Assembly (NCBI RefSeq): GCF_003854275.1
Contig: NZ_QTQP01000017.1
Span: forward strand, 62,001-126,000
Source: Burkholderia sp. Bp8963
GTDB lineage: Bacteria; Pseudomonadota; Gammaproteobacteria; Burkholderiales; Burkholderiaceae
Length of the DNA stretch: 64,000 nucleotides
Direction of reading: 5' to 3'
Shown: piece by piece, positions 35,430 through 44,644 of the stretch
Layout of the letters: every line of letters starts with the position of its first letter
How positions within the stretch are numbered: the first letter of the stretch is position 1
Notes under the pieces: model-generated
The model's database searches: none
Seen by the model: only the letters and a program-made list of their open reading frames with translations
Told to the model about the DNA's origin: nothing
Program-made: the position numbers and the translations under genes

Positions 35430-37268
35430 TCAGGCGTCGCGCAGTGCGTCGGCCACGACGCGCACGACGGCGTCCCATTGTCCGGTGGCCGGCTGCCGCA
35501 CGAGCCGCGCCTGGGGATACCACGGACAGTCGGCACTGGTGAACCAGCGCCAGTCCGCCGCGAACGGCAGCATCAGCCACAGCGGCTTGCCGAGCGCGCC
35601 GGTGAGGTGTGCGACCGAGGTATCGATCGAGACGACGCCATCGAGCCGTTCGATTACCGCCGCCGTTTCGGCGAAGTCGGTCAGCCGGCCGCCGAGGTGA
35701 TGGATACGCGGATGCGCATCGATGCAGGCGCGCTCGGCGTCGTCCACCGCAGGCTGCAGCACGATCCAGTCGATGTCCGGCAGCGCGAACAGCGGCTCGA
35801 GCGCGGCGAGCGTTATCGAGCGGTTGTCCTGCGCCAGCCGGCGCCCCGACCATGCGATCCCGAACTTGCGCTTCGACTGTCCGCCTAGCGAGCCGCGGAA
35901 GCGCCGGCGGGCGAGGTCCGGTGCGCCGAGATAGCGCGTTCCCGACAGGATGTCGGCAGGCTGTAGCCCGAGCGCGAACGGCAGGCTCAGCAGCGTGCAT
36001 GCGACGTCCGCTGCGGGCGCCTTCGCGGCGCCTTGCGCGACGAGCGTCACGCGCCAGTGTGCGGCGATTGGCGCGAGCAGCGTGACGAGCTCCGGCTGCA
36101 CCTCGAGCACGACGTGCGCGCAGCGCGTGCGGGCGAGCGGCACGAAACGGACGAACTGCAGCGTGTCGCCGAACCCCTGTTCCGCGCGGATCAGCAGCGT
36201 GCGCGACGCGATCGGCTCGCCTTGCCAGCGCGGCAGCGCGCCGAGCGGCGTTGCGCCGGGCGTGTCGTGGCGCGCTTCGTAGGCGGGCAGGCCGCGCGTG
36301 AAATCGCCGAGCGTCAGCAGCGTGACCGCACGATGCAATTGCGCGAGCGTGAGATCGGGCGTGACGCGCAGCGCCTGGTCGAACGCGCGCAATGCCATCT
36401 CGTGTGCGCCGAGCGCGTGATGGGCGTTGCCGAGGTTCAGCCACGCGAGGCTGAACGACGGATCGAGGCCGACCGCGCGCTCGTAGTAGGGCAGCGCATC
36501 GCGATGCCGTGCCTGCGCGCACAGTGCGTTCGCGAGGCCGTACAGCGCGAGCGGGAACGGCGGATGCATCGCGAGTGCGGCCTCGAACGCGGCGGCGGCT
36601 TCCGCGTGGCGGCCGACCGCGTCGAGCGTGTTGCCGAGGTTGAAATGCGCGGCGACGAAGCGCGGCTGCGCGTCGATGGCCGCGCGGAAATGCGTGATCG
36701 CGTCGTCGGCGCGGTCCATCGCGGACAGCGCCATCGCGAGGTTGTTGTGTGCGCCCGGGTGGCCGGGACGCAGTTCGAGCGCGCGATGGAACGCGGCGAG
36801 CGCGTCGTCGTGGCGGCCGAGCGCGTTCAGCGCATTGCCGAGATTGTTGTGGATCGACGCGTCGTCCGGCGTGAGCCGCAGCGCGCGCTCGAATGCATCG
36901 ATCGCATCCTCGTGACGCTGCAGTGCCGCATACGCGTTGCCGAGGTTGTAGTGTGCGAGCGGAAATTCGGGCGCGAGCGTCAGCGCATTGCGGAAGCGGT
37001 CGATCGCTTCGTCCATGCGGCCGAGCGCCTTCAGCGCATTGCCGAGATTGAGCTGCAGCGCGGCATCGCCCGGACGCAACGCGACCGCGCGGCCGACGAG
37101 ATCGGCTGCTTCGGCGTGTTGGCCCTGCTGATGCCGCAACACGCCGAACAGATGCAGCGCGTCGGCGTCGGCGGGATTGGCGGCGAGCGCGGCGCGATAG
37201 CCGTGCTCGGCGTCGGCGAGCCGGCCCGCGCGGTGCGCGGCGTACGCTCGGTCGAAGGCGGAATCCAT
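35430..37268 (-). CDS. TPR protein with C-terminal glycosyltransferase-9-like domain
   Basis: 612 aa. About ten tetratricopeptide repeats occupy residues 1-350 (recurring NLGNAL/NLGNAY and A...F..AL patterns). The C-terminal 230 residues resemble the family 9 (heptosyltransferase) fold: LLIRAEQGFGDTLQFVRF, FGIAWSGRRLAQDNRSITL, GVVSIDTSVAHLTGALGKPLWLMLPFAADWRW. It probably transfers a sugar to a protein or envelope glycan with the TPRs binding the acceptor; this is inference. The start ATG at 37268 lacks a strong ribosome-binding site. Divergent from the FAD monooxygenase gene. Confidence 0.85.
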   Translation of the reverse strand: MDSAFDRAYAAHRAGRLADAEHGYRAALAANPADADALHLFGVLRHQQGQHAEAADLVGRAVALRPGDAALQLNLGNALKALGRMDEAIDRFRNALTLAPEFPLAHYNLGNAYAALQRHEDAIDAFERALRLTPDDASIHNNLGNALNALGRHDDALAAFHRALELRPGHPGAHNNLAMALSAMDRADDAITHFRAAIDAQPRFVAAHFNLGNTLDAVGRHAEAAAAFEAALAMHPPFPLALYGLANALCAQARHRDALPYYERAVGLDPSFSLAWLNLGNAHHALGAHEMALRAFDQALRVTPDLTLAQLHRAVTLLTLGDFTRGLPAYEARHDTPGATPLGALPRWQGEPIASRTLLIRAEQGFGDTLQFVRFVPLARTRCAHVVLEVQPELVTLLAPIAAHWRVTLVAQGAAKAPAADVACTLLSLPFALGLQPADILSGTRYLGAPDLARRRFRGSLGGQSKRKFGIAWSGRRLAQDNRSITLAALEPLFALPDIDWIVLQPAVDDAERACIDAHPRIHHLGGRLTDFAETAAVIERLDGVVSIDTSVAHLTGALGKPLWLMLPFAADWRWFTSADCPWYPQARLVRQPATGQWDAVVRVVADALRDA

Positions 37269-37398
37269 GACGCGAAAACTAGCGGAAAACGCGCATTTTC
37301 CCATACCCGCGGCCGCGACCCCAGTCGGCCGTCCGGCATATGGTCCCGTCAGGCGGAGCGGCGTAGACTTGGCAGGGTCGCAAGTCATCGAGGTTCTC

Positions 37399-39066
37399 AT
37401 GGTCGACGAACTGCTCGATATCCCGCCTGTGCTGATCGTCGGAGCGGGGCCGACCGGCCTTGCCGCCGCGATGAGCCTTGCGCGGGCGCGTGTGCCGGTG
37501 CGCATCATCGACAAGGCCGAGGCGCCTGCGCCGTATTCGCGCGCGATCGGCATCCAGGCGCGTACGCTCGAATTGCTGGAGCAGCATCGCGCGGTCGAAC
37601 CGTTCCTCGCAAGCGGCCATCGCGCGCACGCGGCGGCGTTGCACGCGGAAGGCCGCGTGATCGCCCGGCTCGATTTCGATCCGCTGCAGACGCGCTATCC
37701 GTATCTGCTGTTTCTCGACCAGAGCGTCACCGAGCGGCTGCTCGCCGAACATCTCGCCGGCCTCGGCGTGACGGTCGAGCGCGGCCGGACGCTGACCGCA
37801 TGCAACACGGGCGGCACGGACAACACGGGCGGCACGTCGCTCGACGTCACGATCCGCGACGCACGGGGCAACGACGAGCGGTTCGCGCCGTCGTACCTGA
37901 TCGCCGCGGACGGCGCGCACAGCACGGTGCGCCACCTGCTCGGCGTCGGCTTCGTCGGCCGGCCGTTCGAGCAGACGTTCCTGCTCGCGGATCTTGCCGC
38001 AATTCCCGACTGGCCGGACGACGAGATTCATCTGTTCACGAAGGCGGACGGGATTGCGGGCCTGTTCCCGATGGGCGACGGGCGCTTCCGGCTGGTGGCG
38101 GACCGGCCGCCCGAGAGCGGGGCGCCACCCGACGAGCGTGGTCCGTCGCTGGCGCAATGCCAGGAGCTTGTGCGCGCGCGCGTCGGAACGTCGATCGTGC
38201 TGAGCGATCTCACGTGGTCGTCCTACTTCCGGCTGCACAGCCGGATGGTCGAGCGGTTGCGGCTCGGCCGCGTGTTCTTCGCGGGCGACGCCGCGCACGT
38301 GCACAGCCCGGCGGGTGCGCAGGGGATGAACACCGGCATCCAGGAAGCCTTCAATCTCGGCTGGAAGCTCGCACGGGTGCTGGGCGCGGGCGCGCCCGAG
38401 CGCTTGCTCGACACGTATCACGCGGAACGTCATCCGATCGAGCGCGATGTGCTCCGGCAGACGAGCTTCCTGACGCAAATCGTCGAGGCCGATCGCGGGC
38501 CGATGAAGCTGCTGCGCGATCACGTCGTGCCGCTGCTGTCGTCGTTCGGGCCGATGCGCGACGCGGTGCGGCGAACGGTCAGCGAACTGGGGGTGCAATA
38601 CCGGAAGAGCCCGCTCACGCTCGAGCGCGTGCTCGACGGCGGCCCGCGCGCGGGCGAGCGGGCGCCCGATGCGCTCGTGCATGTGGTCGACGGGCCGCTC
38701 GGGCAGGCGCCGGGTATCGCGAGGCTCTTCGACCTGCACGAGCCGGCCGGCTTTACGCTGCTGCTGCTCGAGGATCCGCCGCCCGACGACGCGGGCGAGA
38801 CGCCGCCGCCCGCCGCGGCCGAAGTGCAGGCGCTCGTGCAATCGATCGAGCGGATCATGCCGGGCGCGGTGCGCGTCTGGCGTGTCACCGATACCGAAGG
38901 CGACGGCGCGGCGGGGCTCGCGGAAGCCTACGGCCGGTCGCGGCCGGCTTTCTATCTGCTGCGGCCCGACGGCTATATCGCGGCGCGCGGGCGCCCGGCA
39001 TCCGACGCGAACGCGTTGCTGCGGCACTGCGAAAGCTGGTTCGCTGGCGTGTCGCGGTCTGCCTAG
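37399..39066 (+). CDS. FAD-dependent monooxygenase (PheA/TfdB family)
   Basis: 555 aa class A flavoprotein hydroxylase. N-terminal VLIVGAGPTGLAAAMSLARA (GxGxxG at 15-20), LIAADGAHSTVRHLLG (DG motif) and VFFAGDAAHVHSPAGAQGMNTGIQEAFNLGWKLA (GD motif) are intact, and the C-terminal thioredoxin-like domain is present (YLLRPDGYIAARG). The start at 37399 has GAGG 5 bases upstream. It likely hydroxylates a phenolic or related aromatic; the substrate is unknown. A second enzyme of this class lies at 14314. No partner genes adjoin it. Confidence 0.88.
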   Translation: MVDELLDIPPVLIVGAGPTGLAAAMSLARARVPVRIIDKAEAPAPYSRAIGIQARTLELLEQHRAVEPFLASGHRAHAAALHAEGRVIARLDFDPLQTRYPYLLFLDQSVTERLLAEHLAGLGVTVERGRTLTACNTGGTDNTGGTSLDVTIRDARGNDERFAPSYLIAADGAHSTVRHLLGVGFVGRPFEQTFLLADLAAIPDWPDDEIHLFTKADGIAGLFPMGDGRFRLVADRPPESGAPPDERGPSLAQCQELVRARVGTSIVLSDLTWSSYFRLHSRMVERLRLGRVFFAGDAAHVHSPAGAQGMNTGIQEAFNLGWKLARVLGAGAPERLLDTYHAERHPIERDVLRQTSFLTQIVEADRGPMKLLRDHVVPLLSSFGPMRDAVRRTVSELGVQYRKSPLTLERVLDGGPRAGERAPDALVHVVDGPLGQAPGIARLFDLHEPAGFTLLLLEDPPPDDAGETPPPAAAEVQALVQSIERIMPGAVRVWRVTDTEGDGAAGLAEAYGRSRPAFYLLRPDGYIAARGRPASDANALLRHCESWFAGVSRSA

Positions 39067-39102
39067 GGCCCGTTATTAGCGTGAACAGGCGCCAGGCGGC
39101 GA

Positions 39103-39354
39103 TCAGGCCGGCGCGGCGGCGGGCGCAAGGGTGTCGCGATAGGCGGCGATCGCGTCCCGCACGATCGGCGCGGCGTCCTGTGCGGCAGCGCCGGCCGGGT
39201 CGTCGAACGCCGCTAGCAGCGCGCGGCGCATCCGCGGTTCCCAGAAGCGCCGGATATGGTCGGCGATGCCGGCCAGCGCCTCGTCGCGATCGGGCATCGA
39301 CGCGAAGAACTCGCCGATCCGGTTGGCCATGTGGATAAGGTGTCCGGTGTCCAT
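39103..39354 (-). CDS. fdsD: NAD-dependent formate dehydrogenase, delta subunit
   Basis: 83 aa, helical (MDTGHLIHMANRIGEFFASM ... FWEPRMRRALLAAF), the usual small FdsD subunit. Last gene of the fds operon, 7 bases after the fdsA stop. In Cupriavidus fdsC lies between fdsA and fdsD; it is missing here. Confidence 0.9.
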   Translation of the reverse strand: MDTGHLIHMANRIGEFFASMPDRDEALAGIADHIRRFWEPRMRRALLAAFDDPAGAAAQDAAPIVRDAIAAYRDTLAPAAAPA

Positions 39355-39361
39355 CGAGTCC

Positions 39362-42322
39362 TCACTTGCCTGTCGTCACGGCCGAGGGCGCAGCCGATCT
39401 GGCCGCTCGGCGTTCGAGCAGGTCGAGCTGCTCGGCGTTGAAGCGCGCGTACGCGCGCTGCCAGTCGGACGGTTGCGCGACCGGCATCACCTGCACCGCC
39501 GTCACCTTGTACTCGGGGCAGTTCGTCGCCCAGTCCGAGCTGTCGGTCGTGATCACGTTCGCGCCTGATTCGGGGAAGTGGAATGTCGTATACACGACGC
39601 CCGGCTGCATCCGTTCGGTCACGAGCGCGCGCAGCACGGTCTGGCCGGCACGGGATTCGATGCCGACCCAGTCGCCGCTGCGGATCCCGCGGTCCTGCGC
39701 ATCGTGCGGATGGATCTCGAGCCGATCCTCCTCGTGCCACTGCACGTTGTCGGTGCGGCGCGTCTGCGCGCCGACGTTGTATTGCGACAGGATGCGGCCC
39801 GTCGTCAGGATCAGCGGATAGCGTTGCGTGACCTTTTCCGGCGTCGGAATGAACTGCGTGATCACGAACCGGCCCTTGCCGCGTACGAACGCATCGATGT
39901 GCATCGTTGGCGTACCCTCCGGCGCCTCCTCGTTGCACGGCCACTGGATGCTGCCGAGCGCGTCGAGCTTCGCATACGACACGCCCGTGAAGGTCGGCGT
40001 GAGCCGCGCGATCTCGTCCATGATCTCCGACGGATGCGCGTAATCCATCTCGTAGCCGAGTGCGCGGGACAGCATCAGCGTCACTTCCCAGTCCGCGTAG
40101 CCGGCGAGCGGCGGCATCACCTTGCGCACGCGCGAGATGCGGCGCTCCGCGTTCGTGAACGTGCCGTCCTTCTCGAGGAACGACGAGCCGGGCAGGAACA
40201 CGTGTGCGTACTTCGCCGTCTCGTTCAGGAAGATGTCCTGCACGACGATGCATTCCATCGACGACAGCGCGGCCGCGACGTGCTGCGTGTTCGGGTCCGA
40301 CTGCACGATGTCCTCGCCCTGGCAGTACAGCCCCTTGAAGCTGCCGTCGAGCGCCGCATCGAACATGTTCGGAATGCGCAGGCCCGGTTCCGGCTGCAGC
40401 GTCGCCGACCACGCTTGCTCGAACTGCGTGCGCACGCTCGTGTCGCCGATGTGGCGGTAGCCGGGCAGCTCGTGCGGGAACGAACCCATGTCGCACGAGC
40501 CCTGCACGTTGTTCTGGCCGCGCAGCGGATTGACGCCGACGCCTTCGCGGCCGATGTTGCCGGTCGCCATCGCGAGGTTCGCGATGCCCATCACCATCGT
40601 CGAGCCTTGCGCATGCTCGGTCACCCCGAGCCCGTAGTAGATCGCCGCATTGCCGCCCGTTGCGTACAGCCGTGCGGCGGCGCGCACCTGTTCGGCCGGT
40701 ACGCCGGTCACGTCCGCAGTCGCTTCCGGCGAATTCTCGTCGCGCGCGACGAACTCGCGCCACTGCTCGAACGCACGCGTTTCGCAGCGCTCGGCGACGA
40801 ACGCGTCGTTGACGAGCCCTTCGGTGACGATTACGTGCGCGAGCGCATTGACGATCGCGACGTTGGTGCCGGGGCGCAGCTGCAGGTGATGCGACGCCTT
40901 CACGTGCGGACCGTCGACCACGTCGATGCGGCGCGGATCGACGACGATCAGCTTCGCGCCTTCGCGCACGCGGCGCTTCAGCCGCGAGCCGAACACGGGG
41001 TGGCCGTCGGTCGGGTTCGCGCCGATCACGACGATCACGTCGGCCTTGCCGACCGACGCGAAAGTCTGCGTGCCGGCCGATTCGCCGAGCGTCGTCTTCA
41101 GGCCATAGCCGGTCGGCGAGTGGCACACGCGCGCGCAGGTGTCGACGTTGTTGTTGCCGAACGCCGCGCGCACGAGCTTCTGGACGAGATAAGTTTCCTC
41201 GTTCGTGCAGCGCGACGACGTGATGCCGCCGATCGAGTCGCGGCCGTACGTCGCCTGCAGCCGGCGGAACTGCGTTGCCGCATACGTGAGCGCTTCTTCC
41301 CAGCTCACTTCGCGCCACGGATCGGTGATCCTTTCGCGGATCATCGGCTTCGTGATGCGGTCCTTGTGCGTCGCATAGCCCCACGCGAAGCGGCCCTTCA
41401 CGCACGCGTGGCCTTCGTTTGCCTGCCCGTTTTTGTGCGGTGTCATGCGCACGACCTGCGTGCCCTTCATTTCCGCCTTGAACGAGCAGCCGACGCCGCA
41501 GTATGCGCAGGTCGTCACGACAGCGTGCTCCGCCTGGCCGAGCTGCACGACCGACTTTTCCTGCAGCGTCGCGGTCGGGCATGCAGCGACGCATGCGCCG
41601 CACGACACGCACTCGGATGCCATGAACGATTCGCTTTCGCCGGCCGCGACGCGCGATTCGAAGCCCCGCGCGGCGATCGTCAGCGCGAACGTGCCTTGCG
41701 TTTCCTCGCACGCGCGCACGCAGCGGTTGCAGACGATGCACTTCGACGGGTCGTACGTGAAGTACGGATTCGACTCGTCCTTCCGGTCATGCAGATGGTT
41801 CGCGCCTTCGAAGCCGTAGCGCACCTCGCGCAGCCCGACGACGCCGGCCATGTCCTGCAGCTCGCAGTCGCCGTTGGCGGGGCAGGTCAGGCAGTCGAGC
41901 GGGTGGTCGGAGATGTACAGCTCCATCACGTTGCGGCGCAGCGCCTGCAGCCGGTCGGATTGCGTGCGCACCTTCATGCCCGCTTCGGCGGGCGTCGTGC
42001 ACGACGCGGGATAGCCGCGCCGGCCTTCGATCTCGACGAGGCACAGGCGGCACGAGCCGAACGGCTCGAGCGAATCGGTCGCGCACAGTTTCGGGACGTT
42101 GACGCCGGCTTCGATTGCGGCACGCATCACCGACGTGCCGGCCGGCACCGTCACCGGCTGGCCGTCGATCTCGAGCGTGACGTCGGTGTCGGCGTGGCGC
42201 AGCGGCGTGCCGTAGTCGGTGTCGTCGAACGGGTCGCGTGCGCGCGCCTGCGCGGCGCTCTTGCACGCGCACTGGCCTGAGCCGCAGCCGCCCTGGCGGG
42301 CGTTGGTCGTGTCGAGGGACAT
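39362..42322 (-). CDS. fdsA: NAD-dependent formate dehydrogenase, alpha (molybdenum) subunit
   Basis: 986 aa. Oxidises formate to CO2 at a bis-MGD molybdenum centre and passes electrons through Fe-S clusters. Domains in order: a Cys-bearing N-terminus (GGCGSGQCACK), a plant-type [2Fe-2S] domain (LCATDSLEPFGSCRLC), a His/Cys cluster domain, two [4Fe-4S] ferredoxin motifs (CIVCNRCVRACEE and CVSCGACVAACP), the catalytic domain [4Fe-4S] (CAYCGVGC), and the molybdenum ligand Cys in DTCARVCHSPTG, so this is the Cys and not the selenocysteine form. The start at 42322 has AAGGAG upstream. 17 bases after fdsB. Confidence 0.96.
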   Translation of the reverse strand: MSLDTTNARQGGCGSGQCACKSAAQARARDPFDDTDYGTPLRHADTDVTLEIDGQPVTVPAGTSVMRAAIEAGVNVPKLCATDSLEPFGSCRLCLVEIEGRRGYPASCTTPAEAGMKVRTQSDRLQALRRNVMELYISDHPLDCLTCPANGDCELQDMAGVVGLREVRYGFEGANHLHDRKDESNPYFTYDPSKCIVCNRCVRACEETQGTFALTIAARGFESRVAAGESESFMASECVSCGACVAACPTATLQEKSVVQLGQAEHAVVTTCAYCGVGCSFKAEMKGTQVVRMTPHKNGQANEGHACVKGRFAWGYATHKDRITKPMIRERITDPWREVSWEEALTYAATQFRRLQATYGRDSIGGITSSRCTNEETYLVQKLVRAAFGNNNVDTCARVCHSPTGYGLKTTLGESAGTQTFASVGKADVIVVIGANPTDGHPVFGSRLKRRVREGAKLIVVDPRRIDVVDGPHVKASHHLQLRPGTNVAIVNALAHVIVTEGLVNDAFVAERCETRAFEQWREFVARDENSPEATADVTGVPAEQVRAAARLYATGGNAAIYYGLGVTEHAQGSTMVMGIANLAMATGNIGREGVGVNPLRGQNNVQGSCDMGSFPHELPGYRHIGDTSVRTQFEQAWSATLQPEPGLRIPNMFDAALDGSFKGLYCQGEDIVQSDPNTQHVAAALSSMECIVVQDIFLNETAKYAHVFLPGSSFLEKDGTFTNAERRISRVRKVMPPLAGYADWEVTLMLSRALGYEMDYAHPSEIMDEIARLTPTFTGVSYAKLDALGSIQWPCNEEAPEGTPTMHIDAFVRGKGRFVITQFIPTPEKVTQRYPLILTTGRILSQYNVGAQTRRTDNVQWHEEDRLEIHPHDAQDRGIRSGDWVGIESRAGQTVLRALVTERMQPGVVYTTFHFPESGANVITTDSSDWATNCPEYKVTAVQVMPVAQPSDWQRAYARFNAEQLDLLERRAARSAAPSAVTTGK

Positions 42323-42339
42323 GCGAGGCTCCTTCGTGG

Positions 42340-43998
42340 TCAGGCCGCGGCCTGGGCCGGACCCGGCGCGGCATCCTGGCCGGCGGCGAGTCCGAAATCT
42401 TCGGGGAAGTGATCGAGCGCGGACAGCACCGGGTATGGCGTCATCCCGCCCATCGCGCACAGCGAGCCGGCGAGCATCGTGTCGCACAGGTCGCGCAGCA
42501 GCGTGACCTGGCGTTCCGACGTGTCGCCCTGGCGGATCCGCGCGATCGTCTCGACGCCGCGCGTCGAGCCGATCCGGCACGGCGTGCATTTGCCGCACGA
42601 TTCGATCGCGCAGAACTTCATTGCGTATTCGGCGAGCTCGGCGAGGTTCGACGTGTCGTCGTGCAGCACGATCCCGCCGTGGCCGACCACCGCGCCGATC
42701 GCCGTGTAGGCCTCGTAATCGAGCGGCACGTCCCACTGATGTTCGGGCAGGTAGGTGCCGAGCGGGCCGCCGACCTGCGCCGCGCGTGCGGGCCGGCCGC
42801 TCGCGGTGCCGCCGCCGAAGTCGAACAGCAGTTCGCGCAGCGTGACGCCGAACGCGAGCTCGACGAGGCCGCCGTGCCGGATGTTGCCGGCGAGCTGGAA
42901 TGGCAGCGTGCCGCGCGAGCGGCCCATCCCGAAATCGCGATAGAACGCGGCGCCGCGCGAGAAGATCACCGGCGCGGTCGCCAGCGTGATCACGTTGTTG
43001 ATGACCGTCGGCTGGCCGTACAGGCCCGCAAGCGCGGGCAGCGGCGGCTTCGCGCGCACGACGCCGCGCTTGCCTTCGAGCGATTCGAGCAGCGCGGTTT
43101 CCTCGCCGCATACGTACGAGCCCGCGCCTTTTGCGACATGCAGCTCGAACGCGTGCGCGGAACCGAGCACGCTCGCGCCGAGCCAGCCGGCATCGCGCGC
43201 CCGCGCGATCGCCGCCTCGAGCGTCGCGATCGCGTGCGGATATTCGCTGCGTACGTAGATGTAGCCGATCGTCGCGCCGGTCACGATGCCGGCGATGATC
43301 ATCCCTTCGATCAGGCAGTACGGGTCGCTTTCCATGATCAGCCGATCGGAGAACGTACCCGAGTCGCCTTCGTCTGCATTGCAGACGATGTACTTCTGCT
43401 TCGCGCGCGCGTGCCGGACCGTGCGCCATTTGATGCCGGCCGGAAATGCCGCGCCGCCGCGGCCGCGCAGGCCCGATTCGATCAGCGCTTCGCACGCGGC
43501 ATCGCCGTCGAGCGCGAGCGCGTTCTTCAGGCCGGCGAGGCCGTCGTGCAGCAGGTAGTCGTCGATCGACAGCGGGTCGGTCAGGCCGATGCGCGCGAAC
43601 GTGAGCCGCTGCTGGCGCGCGAGATACGGCAACGCGTCGACGAGTCCGACGCTGCTCGGGTGCGCGCCGCCGTCGAGCCAGCCGGCGTCGAACAGCGCGG
43701 GCACGTCGGTGGCCGACAGATTCGCATAGCCGACGCGGCCCGCAGCGGTGCCGACCTCGACGAGCGGCTCGAGCCACAGCAGGCCGCGCGAGCCGTTGCG
43801 GACGAGCTCGATCGCAACGCCGCGCCGTTCGGCCTCGGCGACGATCGCGGCAGCGAGCGCGTCGGCGCCGAGCGCCAGCGCGGATGAGTCGCGCGGGACG
43901 TAGATGCGGGTCGGCGCGGCCTCCCGCCGGGCCGCTCCACCGGGGGCAGCTTCCGCCGCGTGAGGCTGCGAACGGATGTGAGCTTGGGGGCTGTTCAT
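42340..43998 (-). CDS. fdsB: NAD-dependent formate dehydrogenase, beta (diaphorase) subunit
   Basis: 552 aa, NuoF-like. Holds FMN, the NAD site and a [4Fe-4S] cluster. The N-terminal thioredoxin-like part is followed by GLRGRGGAAFPAGIKW (NAD/FMN), CNADEGDSGTFSDR, and ESCGKCTPCRIGSTRG with a later Cys (RDLCDTM). The start at 43998 overlaps the fdsG stop by 4 bases. Transfers electrons from the alpha subunit to NAD+. Confidence 0.95.
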   Translation of the reverse strand: MNSPQAHIRSQPHAAEAAPGGAARREAAPTRIYVPRDSSALALGADALAAAIVAEAERRGVAIELVRNGSRGLLWLEPLVEVGTAAGRVGYANLSATDVPALFDAGWLDGGAHPSSVGLVDALPYLARQQRLTFARIGLTDPLSIDDYLLHDGLAGLKNALALDGDAACEALIESGLRGRGGAAFPAGIKWRTVRHARAKQKYIVCNADEGDSGTFSDRLIMESDPYCLIEGMIIAGIVTGATIGYIYVRSEYPHAIATLEAAIARARDAGWLGASVLGSAHAFELHVAKGAGSYVCGEETALLESLEGKRGVVRAKPPLPALAGLYGQPTVINNVITLATAPVIFSRGAAFYRDFGMGRSRGTLPFQLAGNIRHGGLVELAFGVTLRELLFDFGGGTASGRPARAAQVGGPLGTYLPEHQWDVPLDYEAYTAIGAVVGHGGIVLHDDTSNLAELAEYAMKFCAIESCGKCTPCRIGSTRGVETIARIRQGDTSERQVTLLRDLCDTMLAGSLCAMGGMTPYPVLSALDHFPEDFGLAAGQDAAPGPAQAAA

Positions 43999-44513
43999 GC
44001 TGCTGTCTCCTTCGCGTGGACGACCGCGTCGGCAAGCAGCGCGTCGAATTTCTCCGCCGTGACCTTCGCGTGCAGCACGCCATTGATCGTCAGCGATGGC
44101 GACTGCGCGCAGAGCCCGAGGCAGTAGACCGATTCGAGCGCGACGTCGCCCGGCGGCACACGATCCGTTGCACCCGTGTGCACTGCAGCACCGTGCGCGT
44201 CGTCGAACCGGCAGCCGGTGCGTGCTTCCGCGTGGGCCGCGAGCGACTCGCAGCCCATGCTGCGGCATGCTTCCGCGCGGCACATCTGGATCGTCACGCG
44301 CGCGGGCGGCGCGGTGCGGAAGTGGTGGTAATAGGTGAGCACGCCGTGCACCTCGGCGCGCGACAGATTCAACGCCTTCGCGAGCGGCGCCACGCAGCCC
44401 GGCGGCACGTAGCCGGCATCGTCCTGGATCGCGTGCAGGATCGCGACGAGCGACCGGCCGGCGTGCGCGTGCCGCTCGACGAGCGCATCAGGCGCTTCGG
44501 AATTAGGGGACAT
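43995..44513 (-). CDS. fdsG: NAD-dependent formate dehydrogenase, gamma subunit
   Basis: 172 aa, NuoE-like, with a thioredoxin-fold [2Fe-2S] cluster: CRAEACRSMGC and CLGLCAQSP hold the Cys. First gene of fdsGBA-D; divergent from fdsR, whose gene starts 131 bases away, so the shared gap (44514-44644) contains the operator. Confidence 0.95.
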   Translation of the reverse strand: MSPNSEAPDALVERHAHAGRSLVAILHAIQDDAGYVPPGCVAPLAKALNLSRAEVHGVLTYYHHFRTAPPARVTIQMCRAEACRSMGCESLAAHAEARTGCRFDDAHGAAVHTGATDRVPPGDVALESVYCLGLCAQSPSLTINGVLHAKVTAEKFDALLADAVVHAKETAA

Positions 44514-44644
44514 CTGCTATGCTCCTCCAAAGTCTCATATGCGCTGATGTTTCATATTTCGCGCATCCCGACTTCGTTTTGATGGATTTTGGCCAACGAT
44601 AAGCGGAACGCAGGATGGTCGCAATAGGAAAACGGAGTGCATAA

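Noticed and set aside
41098..41200. Possible selenocysteine codon in formate dehydrogenase alpha
   Set aside because: The molybdenum-ligand position is encoded by a Cys codon (CARVCHSPTG), not TGA.
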